From Flectonema sp. DT1601 (Eukaryota; Euglenozoa; Diplonemea; Diplonemida; Diplonemidae): a DNA stretch of 64,000 nt. The DNA lies in contig OZ025783.1 in assembly GCA_964019425.1 (NCBI GenBank), positions 620,001 to 684,000 on the forward strand, written 5' to 3'. Position numbers and translations under genes: made by a program. The notes beneath the pieces are model-generated. The model was not told where the DNA came from. It saw only the letters and a program-made list of their open reading frames with translations, and did no database searches. Of the stretch, positions 11,365 through 21,781 are shown one piece after another (within the stretch, counting starts at the first letter, position 1; the number at the start of each line of letters is the position of its first letter).

Positions 11365-12324
11365 ATGTCAAATGAGACATTTAAACCAGGAGACTGGTAC
11401 TGCGAAGCCTGTGGGAATCATAATTTTGCCAGGCGCACCCAATGCCATAGATGCGGGTGTGTATTCACAATGTGTTTCCTAAAATAAATGGACAAGCAAA
11501 TGATAAAAAACTCCCTCCTTGAATCGAGTGCACTCATTTAGTGGAACCATCACATCGTTGGAGACGAATTGCTTTGTTGCAAAAGAGATAAGTAAAAGAA
11601 AATAGCATATTCATGTTACCTTATTTACAAAAACAAAAACAAAAACAGTGCCGTAAAAACAACAAATTACTGGGGAGGTGGCCCACTACAACTGCAGCCA
11701 ACACGGATAGGAAATGTGAGGCGTGAGGCAGGTGATTGGGATTGCGAACAATGCGGAAATATGAACTTTCAACGAAGGTCTGAATGCCATATGTATGTAT
11801 TAATATAAATGGAATAAAATGAAATCTCTTTGATCCCAAACAACACATTCCCAAACAGGTGTCAAACTCCTCGTAATTTCAATTCTTATAATCAACTATT
11901 TGCATATGATTATAGCATGGACCCAATGGCATATCAGCAATTTATTACGCAAGAACACATGCAGCAACAACAACAACAACAGCAACAACAACAGCAGCAG
12001 CAACAGCAGCAACAACAACAACAATATCAGCGAACGCCGCAGTCACAACCTGCAAGAGGACCAGATGATTGGGATTGTTGGATTTGTGGTAGTATGAACT
12101 ACGCAAAGCGAACATCATGTCATCAATGTTCTCATGATAAAGATAAGTGTCTTCCAAAAAAGGGTGCTGAGACAGCAAAACCTGGAGACTGGCTGTGCAT
12201 GCAATGCCAAAGTGTTAACTTCCATTACAGACAGGACTGCCTCACCTGTAACCAACCTCGCAAGAAGGTTTCTAATGAACTTGTCCTTGACGAGTTACGT
12301 AGCCAAGGAAGAATATCACACTAG
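11365..12324 (+). CDS. Four RanBP2-type zinc fingers with polyglutamine linker (three exons)
   Basis: 233 aa from exons 11365-11456, 11649-11792 and 11859-12324 (introns of 192 and 66 nt, both phase 2). Four RanBP2/NZF fingers of the form D-W-x-C-x2-C-x3-N-x6-C-x2-C are visible: GDWYCEACGNHNF, GDWDCEQCGNMNF, DDWDCWICGSMNY and GDWLCMQCQSVNF, each closing with C-x2-C. The introns fall just after or within the closing C-x2-C of fingers 1 and 2, and splicing restores the second knuckle exactly (CH|MC). A Gln run encoded by CAA/CAG (about 11959-12025) separates fingers 2 and 3. Such fingers bind single-stranded RNA (ZRANB2-like, GGU-type) or ubiquitin; several Arg at the RNA-contacting positions favour RNA. 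An acceptor lies 12 nt before the ATG. Confidence 0.85.
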
Positions 12325-13298
12325 CTGTTACTATACTTATAGGATTCTGTGACATAACTTATTACCCTCAAAAAGGGTTTTTATCAGCACTTCGTATGTC
12401 TGATAAGCGACAAGTACACAATGTGACTCTTAAGGAAGTTTTATTGCATTTCATTATAGTTTAGAATCTGTTTCTTCTTCACTCTGTCAGTCTTACTTCT
12501 TCTTGTGTAGGTAGTGATTGCAATCACACCAAAAGCTGTTTGTCAACCACCACGACACTAAGAAGTAATTGTCTGGTAGTAAGTTGAAAAAAATCAAGCG
12601 AACTGTTGCCATCGCGAGTATTGGTGACCACGGTTTTCTTTAGACTCGTTAATTCCTTAGTGGACCGGATGCTGATTGTAGTCATCTACGCGTTTGCTTC
12701 AAATCAATTTGATATCCACCGCCTACGACTTTAGTCGTTCATCTGGTGTGCCAGAAGGAAGCGGTGCCACAAAAGCATCTCATTAAAAGGAAAGCAAGCT
12801 GCAGATGTCCCCAAAAGTATTCTGGGTTACGCAGTATCGCCGTGTGTTCTATCTGTGAGGCGATGCAAAAAAAAAAAAAAAAAGAGAGAGGAAAAATCCG
12901 AATTACTTACCAGAACGAAATGGAGAGGAGGAAAAAAAAACAAAAAAACAATGATAATTATGAAGAGCAGTGTCCATGCAGGTATAGTTGAGCCCTTCAG
13001 GCAGTATTATCTGTGATAGTAAGCGACCATAAGCGAAGTGTTTCTTCGAGAGCTCTCCTTTTCGTAGTCCCCTTCCCGCCCCTCGCCATCCACAAAAACC
13101 CAATATCGATCTGCGGCATCTGTGCTGCGTCTTTTCCAATTTGTTTTGCGTTTTGAAGTTAGTCGAAATACTAAATTATTAAAATACAACCTCAGAATAT
13201 AAAACTATCTATTTACCAGCAATGATCAAACGGCAAGTGAGATACGTAGTTTCACACGATGCTCAACATTGAAAGCTTTACAATATTTTCCCAGAAAC
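12325..13298. other. Intergenic region with two hairpins just after the stop codon
   Basis: Directly after the RanBP2-finger gene come ACCCT-5 nt-AGGGT (12364-12378) and TTATCAG-12 nt-CTGATAA (12381-12406), likely in the 3' UTR. The rest has an A run near 12867-12882 and no recognisable gene. Confidence 0.4.
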
Positions 13299-13313
13299 AG
13301 GACTCTGATTAAG

Positions 13314-14192
13314 ATGAACTCTCGCGGTCGGAGGTCGTCTTCTGGTCGAAGACGCTCAAAATCACCTTCTCATCGACACTCTTCGGGAAAAAGTAACAAC
13401 ACAAGTGGTGGATATCACTACAGTAAAACAATGGCACCTGCAGGACAATATGGAGTCCGATACCCCGGCTATGATGAAAATGACAGAGCTCCTGAAGATC
13501 ACTCTTCTCTTGTAAGAAGATCTCAGAGTCCTAAACCACCAGGTTGGAAAGGATCAGTTGTTAGAGGAAGTCTGAGAATGGAAGGTATTAATTATTCTAA
13601 ATATGAATCACTTCGAGGTGAAGTAAACCTCCAACGGAGTCTAACAAATGGAATCAGAGATGATATTATATCTGAAGCAGGAAATGGAACCATCAGAGAG
13701 GATATCCTTCTTCGTCTATCACCAGGTCCTATAAAAACAGTTGTGTTAGATTACGATAGCTCTCCAAGAAGTAGATTACCTCCGAGTCTAGTTGACGCCG
13801 ATTGGTGTATTGATGTTGAATATGTTATCGAAGCAAGATCTGAATCAGCTCAAATAAACATCGCTCGATCACTCTACGAATCGTTATCAAGAGGAGACTT
13901 ACAGCTTAGGGCTACGAGTAATGCTTACTTTCGTTATATTGATCCGGGTAATAAAAATGATCGTTCAATCAGAGCAGTTCCTTGTACGTCTGCAAACCCA
14001 TCATTGGGATCACCTTCACAAAGTAATTATAGTCCAAAAGGTTATCAAGGTGAATCAATTTATAGTCCAGTTGGAAGTCCTACTCGCAACACCTTCACTA
14101 ATAATAGCAATCGACACTATCCTAACTCTGGAATGGAATACGTTAGAGGGTATAGCCCTCCGAGGAGTCCTACAGGAAGGTTGATGTACTAG
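13314..14192 (+). CDS. Ser/Arg/Pro-rich protein with small alpha/beta core
   Basis: 292 aa. The first 45 residues are basic and Ser/Arg-rich (GRRSSSGRRRSKSPSHRHSS), like RS-type regions of RNA-processing factors. Residues about 110-220 look folded, with alternating helices and strands (SLTNGIRDDIISEAG, then CIDVEYVIEARSES and a further helix), a layout like SEA or ferredoxin-like modules, without a family match. The C-terminus is low-complexity with repeated SP motifs typical of proline-directed phosphorylation. The start at 13314 is preferred to an earlier in-frame ATG at 13269 because a CAG acceptor ends at 13300, 13 nt upstream. Function unknown. Confidence 0.65.
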   Translation: MNSRGRRSSSGRRRSKSPSHRHSSGKSNNTSGGYHYSKTMAPAGQYGVRYPGYDENDRAPEDHSSLVRRSQSPKPPGWKGSVVRGSLRMEGINYSKYESLRGEVNLQRSLTNGIRDDIISEAGNGTIREDILLRLSPGPIKTVVLDYDSSPRSRLPPSLVDADWCIDVEYVIEARSESAQINIARSLYESLSRGDLQLRATSNAYFRYIDPGNKNDRSIRAVPCTSANPSLGSPSQSNYSPKGYQGESIYSPVGSPTRNTFTNNSNRHYPNSGMEYVRGYSPPRSPTGRLMY

Positions 14193-14704
14193 TAGATTTT
14201 ACACTCTAGTTGCGAGTAAACAGTTATTTGTAATTTCTTTTCCCAGTAGTCGTTCTTTAGTTAATCACTCCTATAAGATTTCATTGCGATTTTTTTTTTT
14301 TTTAAAAAAAGAAAAAAAAAAAGACCGTTGAACCAAGCTGGACGTTGTTAAAAAATTTAACTCCCAAAAAAAAAGTACCCCTAAATTTTTTTTCAAAGCC
14401 CGCGGGTACAATTGGCACTTGTGGCAAACAGTTTGCCCGAGACTAGAGCTTTGTTCAAAAAAAAAAAAAAAAATCGCAAAAAAGTTGTTTCTTATCCTTC
14501 TTCCCTTATGTTGGAAATTCGGGTGTCCTATTTTCTCCTAAATTTGTAAACTGTGTAGTGATTCGTCTTGTCTGATTATAAAAAAGACAAGACAGCATTC
14601 GTACTTTTCTTTGTTACTTAGTTACCCATATGTGTTGCACATCCACGCTTAATGGATAATTGTTGGTAAAAAAATATTGGATAAAAATTATTAATTTACT
14701 CACC
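14193..14704. other. Intergenic region with 9-bp hairpin
   Basis: It contains GTCTTGTCT (14565-14573) and AGACAAGAC (14585-14593), perfect 9-bp arms around an 11-nt loop, plus T/A and A runs near 14290-14322 and 14458-14473. No gene recognised. Confidence 0.45.
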
Positions 14705-14706
14705 AG

Positions 14707-17160
14707 ATGCGATCACAGTACCTTAGGAGTGGTTATGAATTATTTACTGATGTCAGCGTTCGGGCACCGCTGTCGCAGTTGAAGCAACGTTGGGATCGCA
14801 ATCCGAAATATTTTAAGAATATTCCAAAGCATGCTTATCGTTTAAACTGGTCTCCTGTAATCGCAAGAACTGGTCAGGACATTGAAGTCGATCCGTATGA
14901 TCGAATTAGTAAAAAAGGAAATTATAAAGAAATGATTCAAAACTGGCAGGGATGGTATCGACTCGATAATCTACTCTCCTCTAGGGATGCTCCTCAATCT
15001 GCACTTGACATCTCAAGGGATCTCTCACAGGTTGGAGTCCAACTAAACGACTATCACAGTAGTGTATTAATGTGGAAAGCAGTCTCAGAAATAGAAAGTG
15101 GTATTAAATTAGGAATTGAGGAAAAGACGAGAGCCGCAATCGAAGCAGCTGGAAACCTACACACCGAAATATGCGACTTCCACACAGCAGGTCTGTACAC
15201 TGGCGCTGCATTATCAGCTCTGTATGGACTAACAGAACAACCTGATGAATTATCGTCTTTAGAAATATCAAACAGACATCTTCTTCATGATCCAGAAGAG
15301 TCACTTGAATCGAAACAGTCGTTTTATGAAAATCTAAGTCTCGCTGGTGTTCTAATGAAGAATGATGATATTATGATGAAGTGGCAGGCTGAAATGCGAA
15401 AACAAAAGATTGCCCCTTCTCTCAACTACTGGACTGTCTTACTTCATCACTTAAGAGATCAAGAGAAACCAATGCTTATGCTTGAAGCGAAGAAGAACAT
15501 GGAATTAACATGTGAAAAAGATAACTCAATATACTACTTACTATCGTCTATTGCTTCTCTCTGTGCTGCACCGGAAATAGCAACTAATTTACAGCTCGAA
15601 ATGAAGAGTGAATCACTACGAAATCCAAACAAGCTGCAGTACTCTGCTAAATTCATGCATGAAGGACTCCTCAAAGCATACTTGGCAAAACGAGATATGG
15701 TTGCTGCGCTTAGCACCTGGGAAAGACTGAAACATGTGAATACGAAAATATTATATAGACGTACCGGGAAACATGAATCAAGGAACGCATACACACCAAC
15801 AACACAAATAAGTGCTTCAATGATAAAAGGATTTGATAACGCGAGTGATGCCTACAAGTGGTGGAGGAAAGAAGCCCTGGGAATAAAAGGATTACTTCCT
15901 TTGAGAGGATTTAATTCAGTAGTTCTCCAGGAACTGGCTTCATCATTAGTCGGTCAGCAAGAATGGGATTTACTAAGTGATTTACACGATGAACTTGTTA
16001 AAAAACAACAACAACTTAAAAAAGATAAGGAAATGCATCTGAACCCAACTCACAAACTACCTGACATCCGAATCACAAATGGAATGTTTTGGAAAGATAT
16101 TTCTGTTGGTCTTGCACATGCTGGTCGGTTGAAAGATGCTCACACAACTTTAATAAAAAAGATTGATTGGTCAAGACATCATTTCAATGCTACTTATGCA
16201 TCCCACCTGTTTACATGTACTTCTACTCAAAAGGATGATAACTCAGATCTTGTACTCGCGGCGACTGTTGAGTATTTTCAACGAAACAAATATTGGAAGC
16301 TCGACGGAGATTCATACATGTACATCATCACCCACCAGCTAGCTGTAGATCCATCAATTATAGCAGCAATGCGAGTCTTTAGGGAAGCTTCAAACGCCTC
16401 TTTACTCCCAACTGATAAGGGAATGTCTTTTCTACTAACTTGGACTAGCAAGTTGTCGTTGAGTGATTCAAAAAGGAATCTAATAACAACTAACCTGCTT
16501 CCATTACTGTGGTCTTATTATTTCAAAGCCTCAGTTGAAAGGTATGGAAAGATATCATATCTGGTTGGGAGATTATTTAATAAATGTGAACCAACCTTAC
16601 CAAGACTAGGTGAAGCTCTGCTTGCTTCTATGCCAGGATGGGATAATCAACAATTCAATAGTCTGTTTGGAAGTGAAGTTTCTGAATACAAATCAGTCTT
16701 AGTTTTAGATGGTACAACAGCATTTAATATTGAAGACTACATTGAAAAAGGTGTGACTTGTATTCTTCCACAAAGTGTTCTAATGCAGCTGTACGATCAC
16801 ATCATCTCTCCAAACTCCACTGCTACTGATAAGGAAAAAGAGTTCTTTTCTGATTCTATATTCCGCTTCCAACAAGCGCTGTTCTCAAAAGATATTATTC
16901 TACTTCCTCACATTGAAGAGTGTAATCTGTTAGCTGGTAATAATTATCAATCTGGTACCCCACAAAGGATAGCTGATCTTACTATTGCTTTGAGTAGTCA
17001 TACAGAAACACAAATTGTTACGAACGATGTTCAAATGGCTAAGTTCTGCAGTCATAAAGAGATTAGCTGCTTAACACCTAACAAACATTCTAAACGTGTA
17101 CTTGAAGGTATCAGTAAGTCAACAAGAAAGCAATTACCTCCCAGTTTCGATAACGTGTGA
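14707..17160 (+). CDS. Helical-repeat (PPR-like) protein with C-terminal PIN-like domain
   Basis: 817 aa. Most of the protein is alpha-helical, with helix pairs such as LLKAYLAKRDMVAALSTWERL and ISVGLAHAGRLKDAHTTL that resemble pentatricopeptide repeats. The C-terminal 160 residues look like a PIN or related nuclease fold: LVLDG near the start, a later RIADLTIAL and then VTNDVQMAKFC, matching the spaced acidic residues of such nucleases, although the second conserved acidic position is not obvious. A basic N-terminus (RAPLSQLKQRWDRNPKYFK) could be a mitochondrial targeting or ribosome-binding segment. The combination suggests mitochondrial RNA processing, as in protein-only RNase P or euglenozoan PPR factors. 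The acceptor AG abuts the ATG with no bases between them. Domain assignments are by eye. Confidence 0.6.
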   Translation: MRSQYLRSGYELFTDVSVRAPLSQLKQRWDRNPKYFKNIPKHAYRLNWSPVIARTGQDIEVDPYDRISKKGNYKEMIQNWQGWYRLDNLLSSRDAPQSALDISRDLSQVGVQLNDYHSSVLMWKAVSEIESGIKLGIEEKTRAAIEAAGNLHTEICDFHTAGLYTGAALSALYGLTEQPDELSSLEISNRHLLHDPEESLESKQSFYENLSLAGVLMKNDDIMMKWQAEMRKQKIAPSLNYWTVLLHHLRDQEKPMLMLEAKKNMELTCEKDNSIYYLLSSIASLCAAPEIATNLQLEMKSESLRNPNKLQYSAKFMHEGLLKAYLAKRDMVAALSTWERLKHVNTKILYRRTGKHESRNAYTPTTQISASMIKGFDNASDAYKWWRKEALGIKGLLPLRGFNSVVLQELASSLVGQQEWDLLSDLHDELVKKQQQLKKDKEMHLNPTHKLPDIRITNGMFWKDISVGLAHAGRLKDAHTTLIKKIDWSRHHFNATYASHLFTCTSTQKDDNSDLVLAATVEYFQRNKYWKLDGDSYMYIITHQLAVDPSIIAAMRVFREASNASLLPTDKGMSFLLTWTSKLSLSDSKRNLITTNLLPLLWSYYFKASVERYGKISYLVGRLFNKCEPTLPRLGEALLASMPGWDNQQFNSLFGSEVSEYKSVLVLDGTTAFNIEDYIEKGVTCILPQSVLMQLYDHIISPNSTATDKEKEFFSDSIFRFQQALFSKDIILLPHIEECNLLAGNNYQSGTPQRIADLTIALSSHTETQIVTNDVQMAKFCSHKEISCLTPNKHSKRVLEGISKSTRKQLPPSFDNV

Positions 17161-17321
17161 TCTTAAATCCGATAATTCCTACAGACTGACTCGTTTTTTT
17201 CCTTTCCCTTCTTCCTGTCATATAATTGACACGTCTTTTGTAATCAATTCACTTGGTAAGTCAGTACGCCAGTACATCCTTTTTTTTTAGTTATTTTGTT
17301 ATCTTAAACAGCAAGAGAGTA

Positions 17322-18731
17322 ATGAATGACATATCAAGTACAGATGAATATCAAAAAGCCTTAGACGGCATGGGAAGTGATATACCGATTGATTGTTTTA
17401 CTGACGACAGTGATTTTGATCCGATTGTTAAAAAAAGATCATCAACGACTGTACCAAACACATCATCCTATCACTTAAACCTAACCTGGAAACCATGGAT
17501 GCTGCTATTACCATTTATTACAATTGGGATTGACAACCAACAGTTGGTATCAACTGCCACGCTACTATTAAATTTAATTTTACATAGTAAAATACCTAAA
17601 AAAAAATCTAATACAACCTCTTTCCATAAAGACTTAAAAACCAACAATGAGAAGAGTGTTGGGTCCCTACTCTATTGTGGGTTTAAACCTTGTATGCTCA
17701 TTCTTCCTTTTATAAATACCAAACTATCAGTATTGATGTCTGCGTACTGTTCGCTAACTGCTCTCGAATCATATTTACATCGTCGGTATAAATCTCTATT
17801 TAGCGTTCTATCTTTACTAATAATGACTGATGCTAGGAAAGTTGCTGAAAAAAATCTTGTTGGTAATATGGAAAGTGAGAAATGTTTAAAAACACAATCA
17901 GGAAAGAAAACATCAAATCAACTGATTACTATTAAATACTCTTCTCTGATATGTTTGTTGAGGAAGTATGCTGATAGTGTGGATAATTGTGGTTCTGATC
18001 AAACGCTTGCTCTCATAATTCAATCACATCACCTACTAAGAACTTTTAATTACTTCCAACAAATTGTATTGGGATCTCATTACACTGTTGTTAGCCGAAT
18101 ATTTCATCTGCAGTCACACATTACTTTATTACGATCAATAAAGAAAACACTTCAAGATGATGAAGACGATAACGTACCTGAAACTCACGATAAAAACTCA
18201 ACTTTTACAAAATCTCTTCGATTGATTTTAATTAGATGCAATGATGCCATTCAAAGTGATTCATCGTTGTCTAATCAAACACAATATGACTTATGCAAGA
18301 CAGCAATTCATTTGGCACTCAGAGATATAGAATCTGAGTTTATAAAAATACAACAAACACCTCCTGTTGTAAGAGTTCTCAAGAGAGATGAACATATTCA
18401 TGTTAGTGAGCTGCCTTTACCTGATTGTCAGTCTGGAGATATAGATCGAGTTGTTAGTGATTTCAGTGTTGATATTTTAACCACAACTGGAACACAACCG
18501 ATGGTACCCATGACTGATGAGGATAATTCAGTTGTTGGATCACTTCGTGTGCCTCCACTTCCTTCAAACTTCTCACCCAAGTATCCTCTCGGTTTTGAAC
18601 GAGTTCTCAAAGATGATGACCCCGTGTCTGATAAAGTTAATCATACCGCTAGCGAAGACTCTGGATTGCACTTTGATCTTCAAAATGAATTGAAAATGGC
18701 TTTCCAAACAAGGCAACAACACCATTCTTAA
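17322..18731 (+). CDS. Unknown protein with two hydrophobic hairpins
   Basis: 469 aa. Two similar hydrophobic segments occur in the first third: LTWKPWMLLLPFITIG followed by a Leu-rich stretch, and FKPCMLILPFINTKL followed by another; the shared KPxMLxLPFI core suggests an internal duplication of membrane hairpins. The central 200 residues are helical and soluble-looking, and the C-terminal 130 are polar. The two-hairpin plus helical layout vaguely recalls vezatin/Inp2-type proteins, but no motif proves this. The start at 17322 is chosen over the upstream frame opening because the acceptor AACAG ends at 17311, 10 nt before it. Function unknown. Confidence 0.6.
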   Translation: MNDISSTDEYQKALDGMGSDIPIDCFTDDSDFDPIVKKRSSTTVPNTSSYHLNLTWKPWMLLLPFITIGIDNQQLVSTATLLLNLILHSKIPKKKSNTTSFHKDLKTNNEKSVGSLLYCGFKPCMLILPFINTKLSVLMSAYCSLTALESYLHRRYKSLFSVLSLLIMTDARKVAEKNLVGNMESEKCLKTQSGKKTSNQLITIKYSSLICLLRKYADSVDNCGSDQTLALIIQSHHLLRTFNYFQQIVLGSHYTVVSRIFHLQSHITLLRSIKKTLQDDEDDNVPETHDKNSTFTKSLRLILIRCNDAIQSDSSLSNQTQYDLCKTAIHLALRDIESEFIKIQQTPPVVRVLKRDEHIHVSELPLPDCQSGDIDRVVSDFSVDILTTTGTQPMVPMTDEDNSVVGSLRVPPLPSNFSPKYPLGFERVLKDDDPVSDKVNHTASEDSGLHFDLQNELKMAFQTRQQHHS

Positions 18732-19003
18732 TTAATAGACGACTGTTATTGTAGTTATTTAACACATTGCTTGTGATCATCGCCTGAACGGTTTCTTTTC
18801 GTTCTGCTATTATCAAACCATTTCTTCTTCAGGACTCAATAATATAATAAGTGAGGTCGTATTGAAGGTGTTGTTGTTTTCGGATTAAGAGGCTAAGAAC
18901 TGACATCTAAAATAACAAACAGTTTTCTTTTTTTTATTTAAATGATTTACTTCCATCACATTCCGTTATTTTCAGGCGGGCGGAGGGGGGCTGAACCGTC
19001 ACC

Positions 19004-21781
19004 ATGTCGAAACGGGAAGCCGACCTGGAGAGGCAGGTCGCCTCCCTGACGGAGCGACTAACAGAAGAAGAAGAGGAAAAGGAAAGGGAACAAGAGGAGG
19101 TTTTGAAATTAATTGAGAAAAACTCAGAAGTAGAAGCTATGCTAAAAGGATCCGTGGCAGAGGCTCGCAAAGAAGTAGAAGACGCTGCTCTGAAAGAGCA
19201 GAAACGCCTTCAAGATATTAACAGAAAGGTAAAGGTTCAACTCAAAGAAGCAACTGAAAAGATAAAAAAACTAAAACAACGAGCACGAGAACACGCTTCC
19301 ATTTGGATTGATAAACTGACATCCGAACAGGATAAGCGACTACGTCAAGTTCATTACGTAAAGTGGTTTATTTTTGTAAAGGGCGGTGGTAAGGCAGGAG
19401 GGGGAGGAGGAGGAGTAGGACATGGCACGCACTCTTCTCACATTATTCGATTTGGTGATGACCACCTGGACACCATTCCTGCAGGAAAGCTATCCAGTGA
19501 AATAATCCCTGGAGCTCTTCATAATCCACGAATGCAAATATCACAAGTTGTTGAACAGTCTGATGCACAACTATCTGGAAAACTATCTGGAAAAGGAGTT
19601 GCGTATCCTCCGCATTCTGATCATAATCGAAAACATCCTCACTTTGCTGCTTCAGCACCCACAGTTACTTACCCTGGAGAGACTTCTGACAAACATTATG
19701 TAGTTAGTGGTCAAGGGAATCCTGTTTATACTTCTCCACATCCACACTTTCCAATATTACCTCAGTTCCCACATACACCTGGAACTGGGGGATCGCCACC
19801 TAGAAGTCGGCGTCATCAAAATAATACGCCAGGCATGGGTTCAACGACATTAGAACCTATGGCAGGTGATTTTTATGCTCCCGGATCTGTACGGAGACGG
19901 AGGGGAAGCAGGAGTGAGTCTCCTCCTCCTGGTGGTGGTAGTGGTGGTGGTGGCGGTGGTAGTGGTTTTGGTGGTGGTAGTGGTGGTGGTTTTGGTGGTG
20001 GTAGTGGTGGTTTTGGTGGTGATTACGATGAAGATAATTTTAACAATCGATCTCACAGTCCTGGAGTACTACACAATCTCGGATCGGGAGCCCAAGGATT
20101 TGATGAAGGGTTTCGATACCGTCCATCAGAGATTGATTACACTACAGGACAGAATAACTTCTCTGATCCATCACTTGAAGTCCAAATGAAACCACTCAAC
20201 CACTATGAAGGTCGTGCAGTATATTCTGCTCAGAAACTACCTGCTACTCAAAGGCTTTACATGGCTGCAGGAGGTTCAGGTGTTCAAAAGGCACCAGTAA
20301 GACCACTAAATTCATACGGAATCCCGCCAGATGATAATGATATTATTAATGACCTAATTTTAAAGGGTGATCAACAAACATCATTAGCTCACGATTCAGG
20401 ACAACAATTAAATAGAATTCCGAAGGGTGGAAGTATCTTACAAGGTCTTGGTATTCATGATGTTGTTGTTGGTGGTGGTCGGCAGTTGATTGGTCTTCCT
20501 GTTGAAGAAGTATGCTCTCCTATTTATCAATCATCATTCAAGCTTCCGGAAACAGAAGACGAGAAATATAAAACACCAACAGATGCCTCACCGAGTCTCA
20601 GGATTGAAACGTCTCCTGTAATAACTAAGCATCTACAGCAGTTGTCGGAACTTTCTGGGATGGGACGAAGTCAGTCACCACCTTCATCCATACCGAAGAA
20701 AAATCCAACTCGGACAGAAAAAGCACCAACCAGCTGTGTTCATGTTCAAAGTAACTCTGCTTTCTCTACTCCTGTTGACAGTCGTAATGAGTTACATCAA
20801 ATTCCTATCAGCGTTAGTAAAAGAACTCAAGTACCAAGTGTGCTTCTCACCCCCAGGGGGAGTCACTCAGATAAAAAATCTAAACAAACTGCTACCAGTA
20901 GTGTTGATGATCAAAGTAATATCAAAATAAAGAGCAAAGAGACTACCCCACCCAGAGAAAGAGACAAACCTGATAAACCAGGTTTTGACTACCTAACGGT
21001 ACCATCAATCAAACAAATTGATTCTCAATTAACGTTCTCTGAAAAGCCGAATAGTTTGCAACCGGAAACGCCAATTCCAGAAAGTATTTCTCAACGGTGT
21101 AATGAGACAGCCTCATCAATGAGTACTTACACTAGCTCATCTCCTACTTCAACATTTGTAAATACTGAAGATATTCCTGGTACCCCTCCTTCATCACCAA
21201 AAGAAGAGTTTATAACACAGTTAGATACACTTGATACTACAATAAGTGAACACAAACATCAAGGATTAAATAATAGCGGTAGTTTTATATCACACATGGA
21301 TGACAATGCAACTGGTGATAAATTACAAGTTCAACAGGTGTTGGAGAGATACAGCAGTCGGTTGTCAAAAACAAGTAAAGATTTGAATCGTGGAAGTGAT
21401 GATGTTCGGCATCAGAGTGGGAGAGGTGCTCCAACTGCTTGGAGTCCAACAGCAATGTCACCAAACTATAGAAATCCTTCTCAGAATGATATTGATTCGG
21501 GTCAGGTTGTTCCAGTTGTTATTACTCATGAACGGTCAATACCTCCAGAAAGGATTATTTCTTTATCACAATCTCCACCTCGGCGAACCAATCTAAGAAA
21601 CGGAACGTCTGTCATGCTTTCACGTGATGCTGAAGTCGGAGGTTGTCTAAATCACGGTGAGGTTGGAATGCTACTTGAGGAGGATCAATGGTGTCCCACC
21701 CGACCATACTGCGTTAGAGGACCACGATATGACATTCACTGGTACAGAGCCAGTGATGTAGTTATTGTCACTCAGTCTTGA
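19004..21781 (+). CDS. Coiled-coil, Gly/Ser-rich protein with Mib-like C-terminal module
   Basis: 925 aa. Residues 1-118 form a charged coiled coil (LERQVASLTERLTEEEEE and following heptads). A Gly run, a long disordered Ser/Pro/His-rich middle and a Gly/Ser/Phe repeat encoded by GGT triplets (19928-20022) follow. The last 60 residues look folded: LSRDAEVGGCLNHGEVGML, then RPYCVRGP and IHWYRASDVV. This matches the SH3-like repeat of Mib/HERC2-type proteins and many protist proteins (LxPGEVGxV...PYxVxGP...WY...L), which usually binds peptides. The coiled coil may oligomerise the protein and the tail may recruit a partner. Acceptor TTTTCAG ends at 18975, 28 nt before the ATG. The role is unknown. 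Confidence 0.65.
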   Translation: MSKREADLERQVASLTERLTEEEEEKEREQEEVLKLIEKNSEVEAMLKGSVAEARKEVEDAALKEQKRLQDINRKVKVQLKEATEKIKKLKQRAREHASIWIDKLTSEQDKRLRQVHYVKWFIFVKGGGKAGGGGGGVGHGTHSSHIIRFGDDHLDTIPAGKLSSEIIPGALHNPRMQISQVVEQSDAQLSGKLSGKGVAYPPHSDHNRKHPHFAASAPTVTYPGETSDKHYVVSGQGNPVYTSPHPHFPILPQFPHTPGTGGSPPRSRRHQNNTPGMGSTTLEPMAGDFYAPGSVRRRRGSRSESPPPGGGSGGGGGGSGFGGGSGGGFGGGSGGFGGDYDEDNFNNRSHSPGVLHNLGSGAQGFDEGFRYRPSEIDYTTGQNNFSDPSLEVQMKPLNHYEGRAVYSAQKLPATQRLYMAAGGSGVQKAPVRPLNSYGIPPDDNDIINDLILKGDQQTSLAHDSGQQLNRIPKGGSILQGLGIHDVVVGGGRQLIGLPVEEVCSPIYQSSFKLPETEDEKYKTPTDASPSLRIETSPVITKHLQQLSELSGMGRSQSPPSSIPKKNPTRTEKAPTSCVHVQSNSAFSTPVDSRNELHQIPISVSKRTQVPSVLLTPRGSHSDKKSKQTATSSVDDQSNIKIKSKETTPPRERDKPDKPGFDYLTVPSIKQIDSQLTFSEKPNSLQPETPIPESISQRCNETASSMSTYTSSSPTSTFVNTEDIPGTPPSSPKEEFITQLDTLDTTISEHKHQGLNNSGSFISHMDDNATGDKLQVQQVLERYSSRLSKTSKDLNRGSDDVRHQSGRGAPTAWSPTAMSPNYRNPSQNDIDSGQVVPVVITHERSIPPERIISLSQSPPRRTNLRNGTSVMLSRDAEVGGCLNHGEVGMLLEEDQWCPTRPYCVRGPRYDIHWYRASDVVIVTQS
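19928..20022 (+). repeat. GGT-rich coding microsatellite
   Basis: Imperfect run of GGT with interspersed AGT and TTT, coding Gly with Ser and Phe inside the coiled-coil gene. It also opens frames of Thr or Val/Leu on other strands or frames, which are artefacts. Confidence 0.85.
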
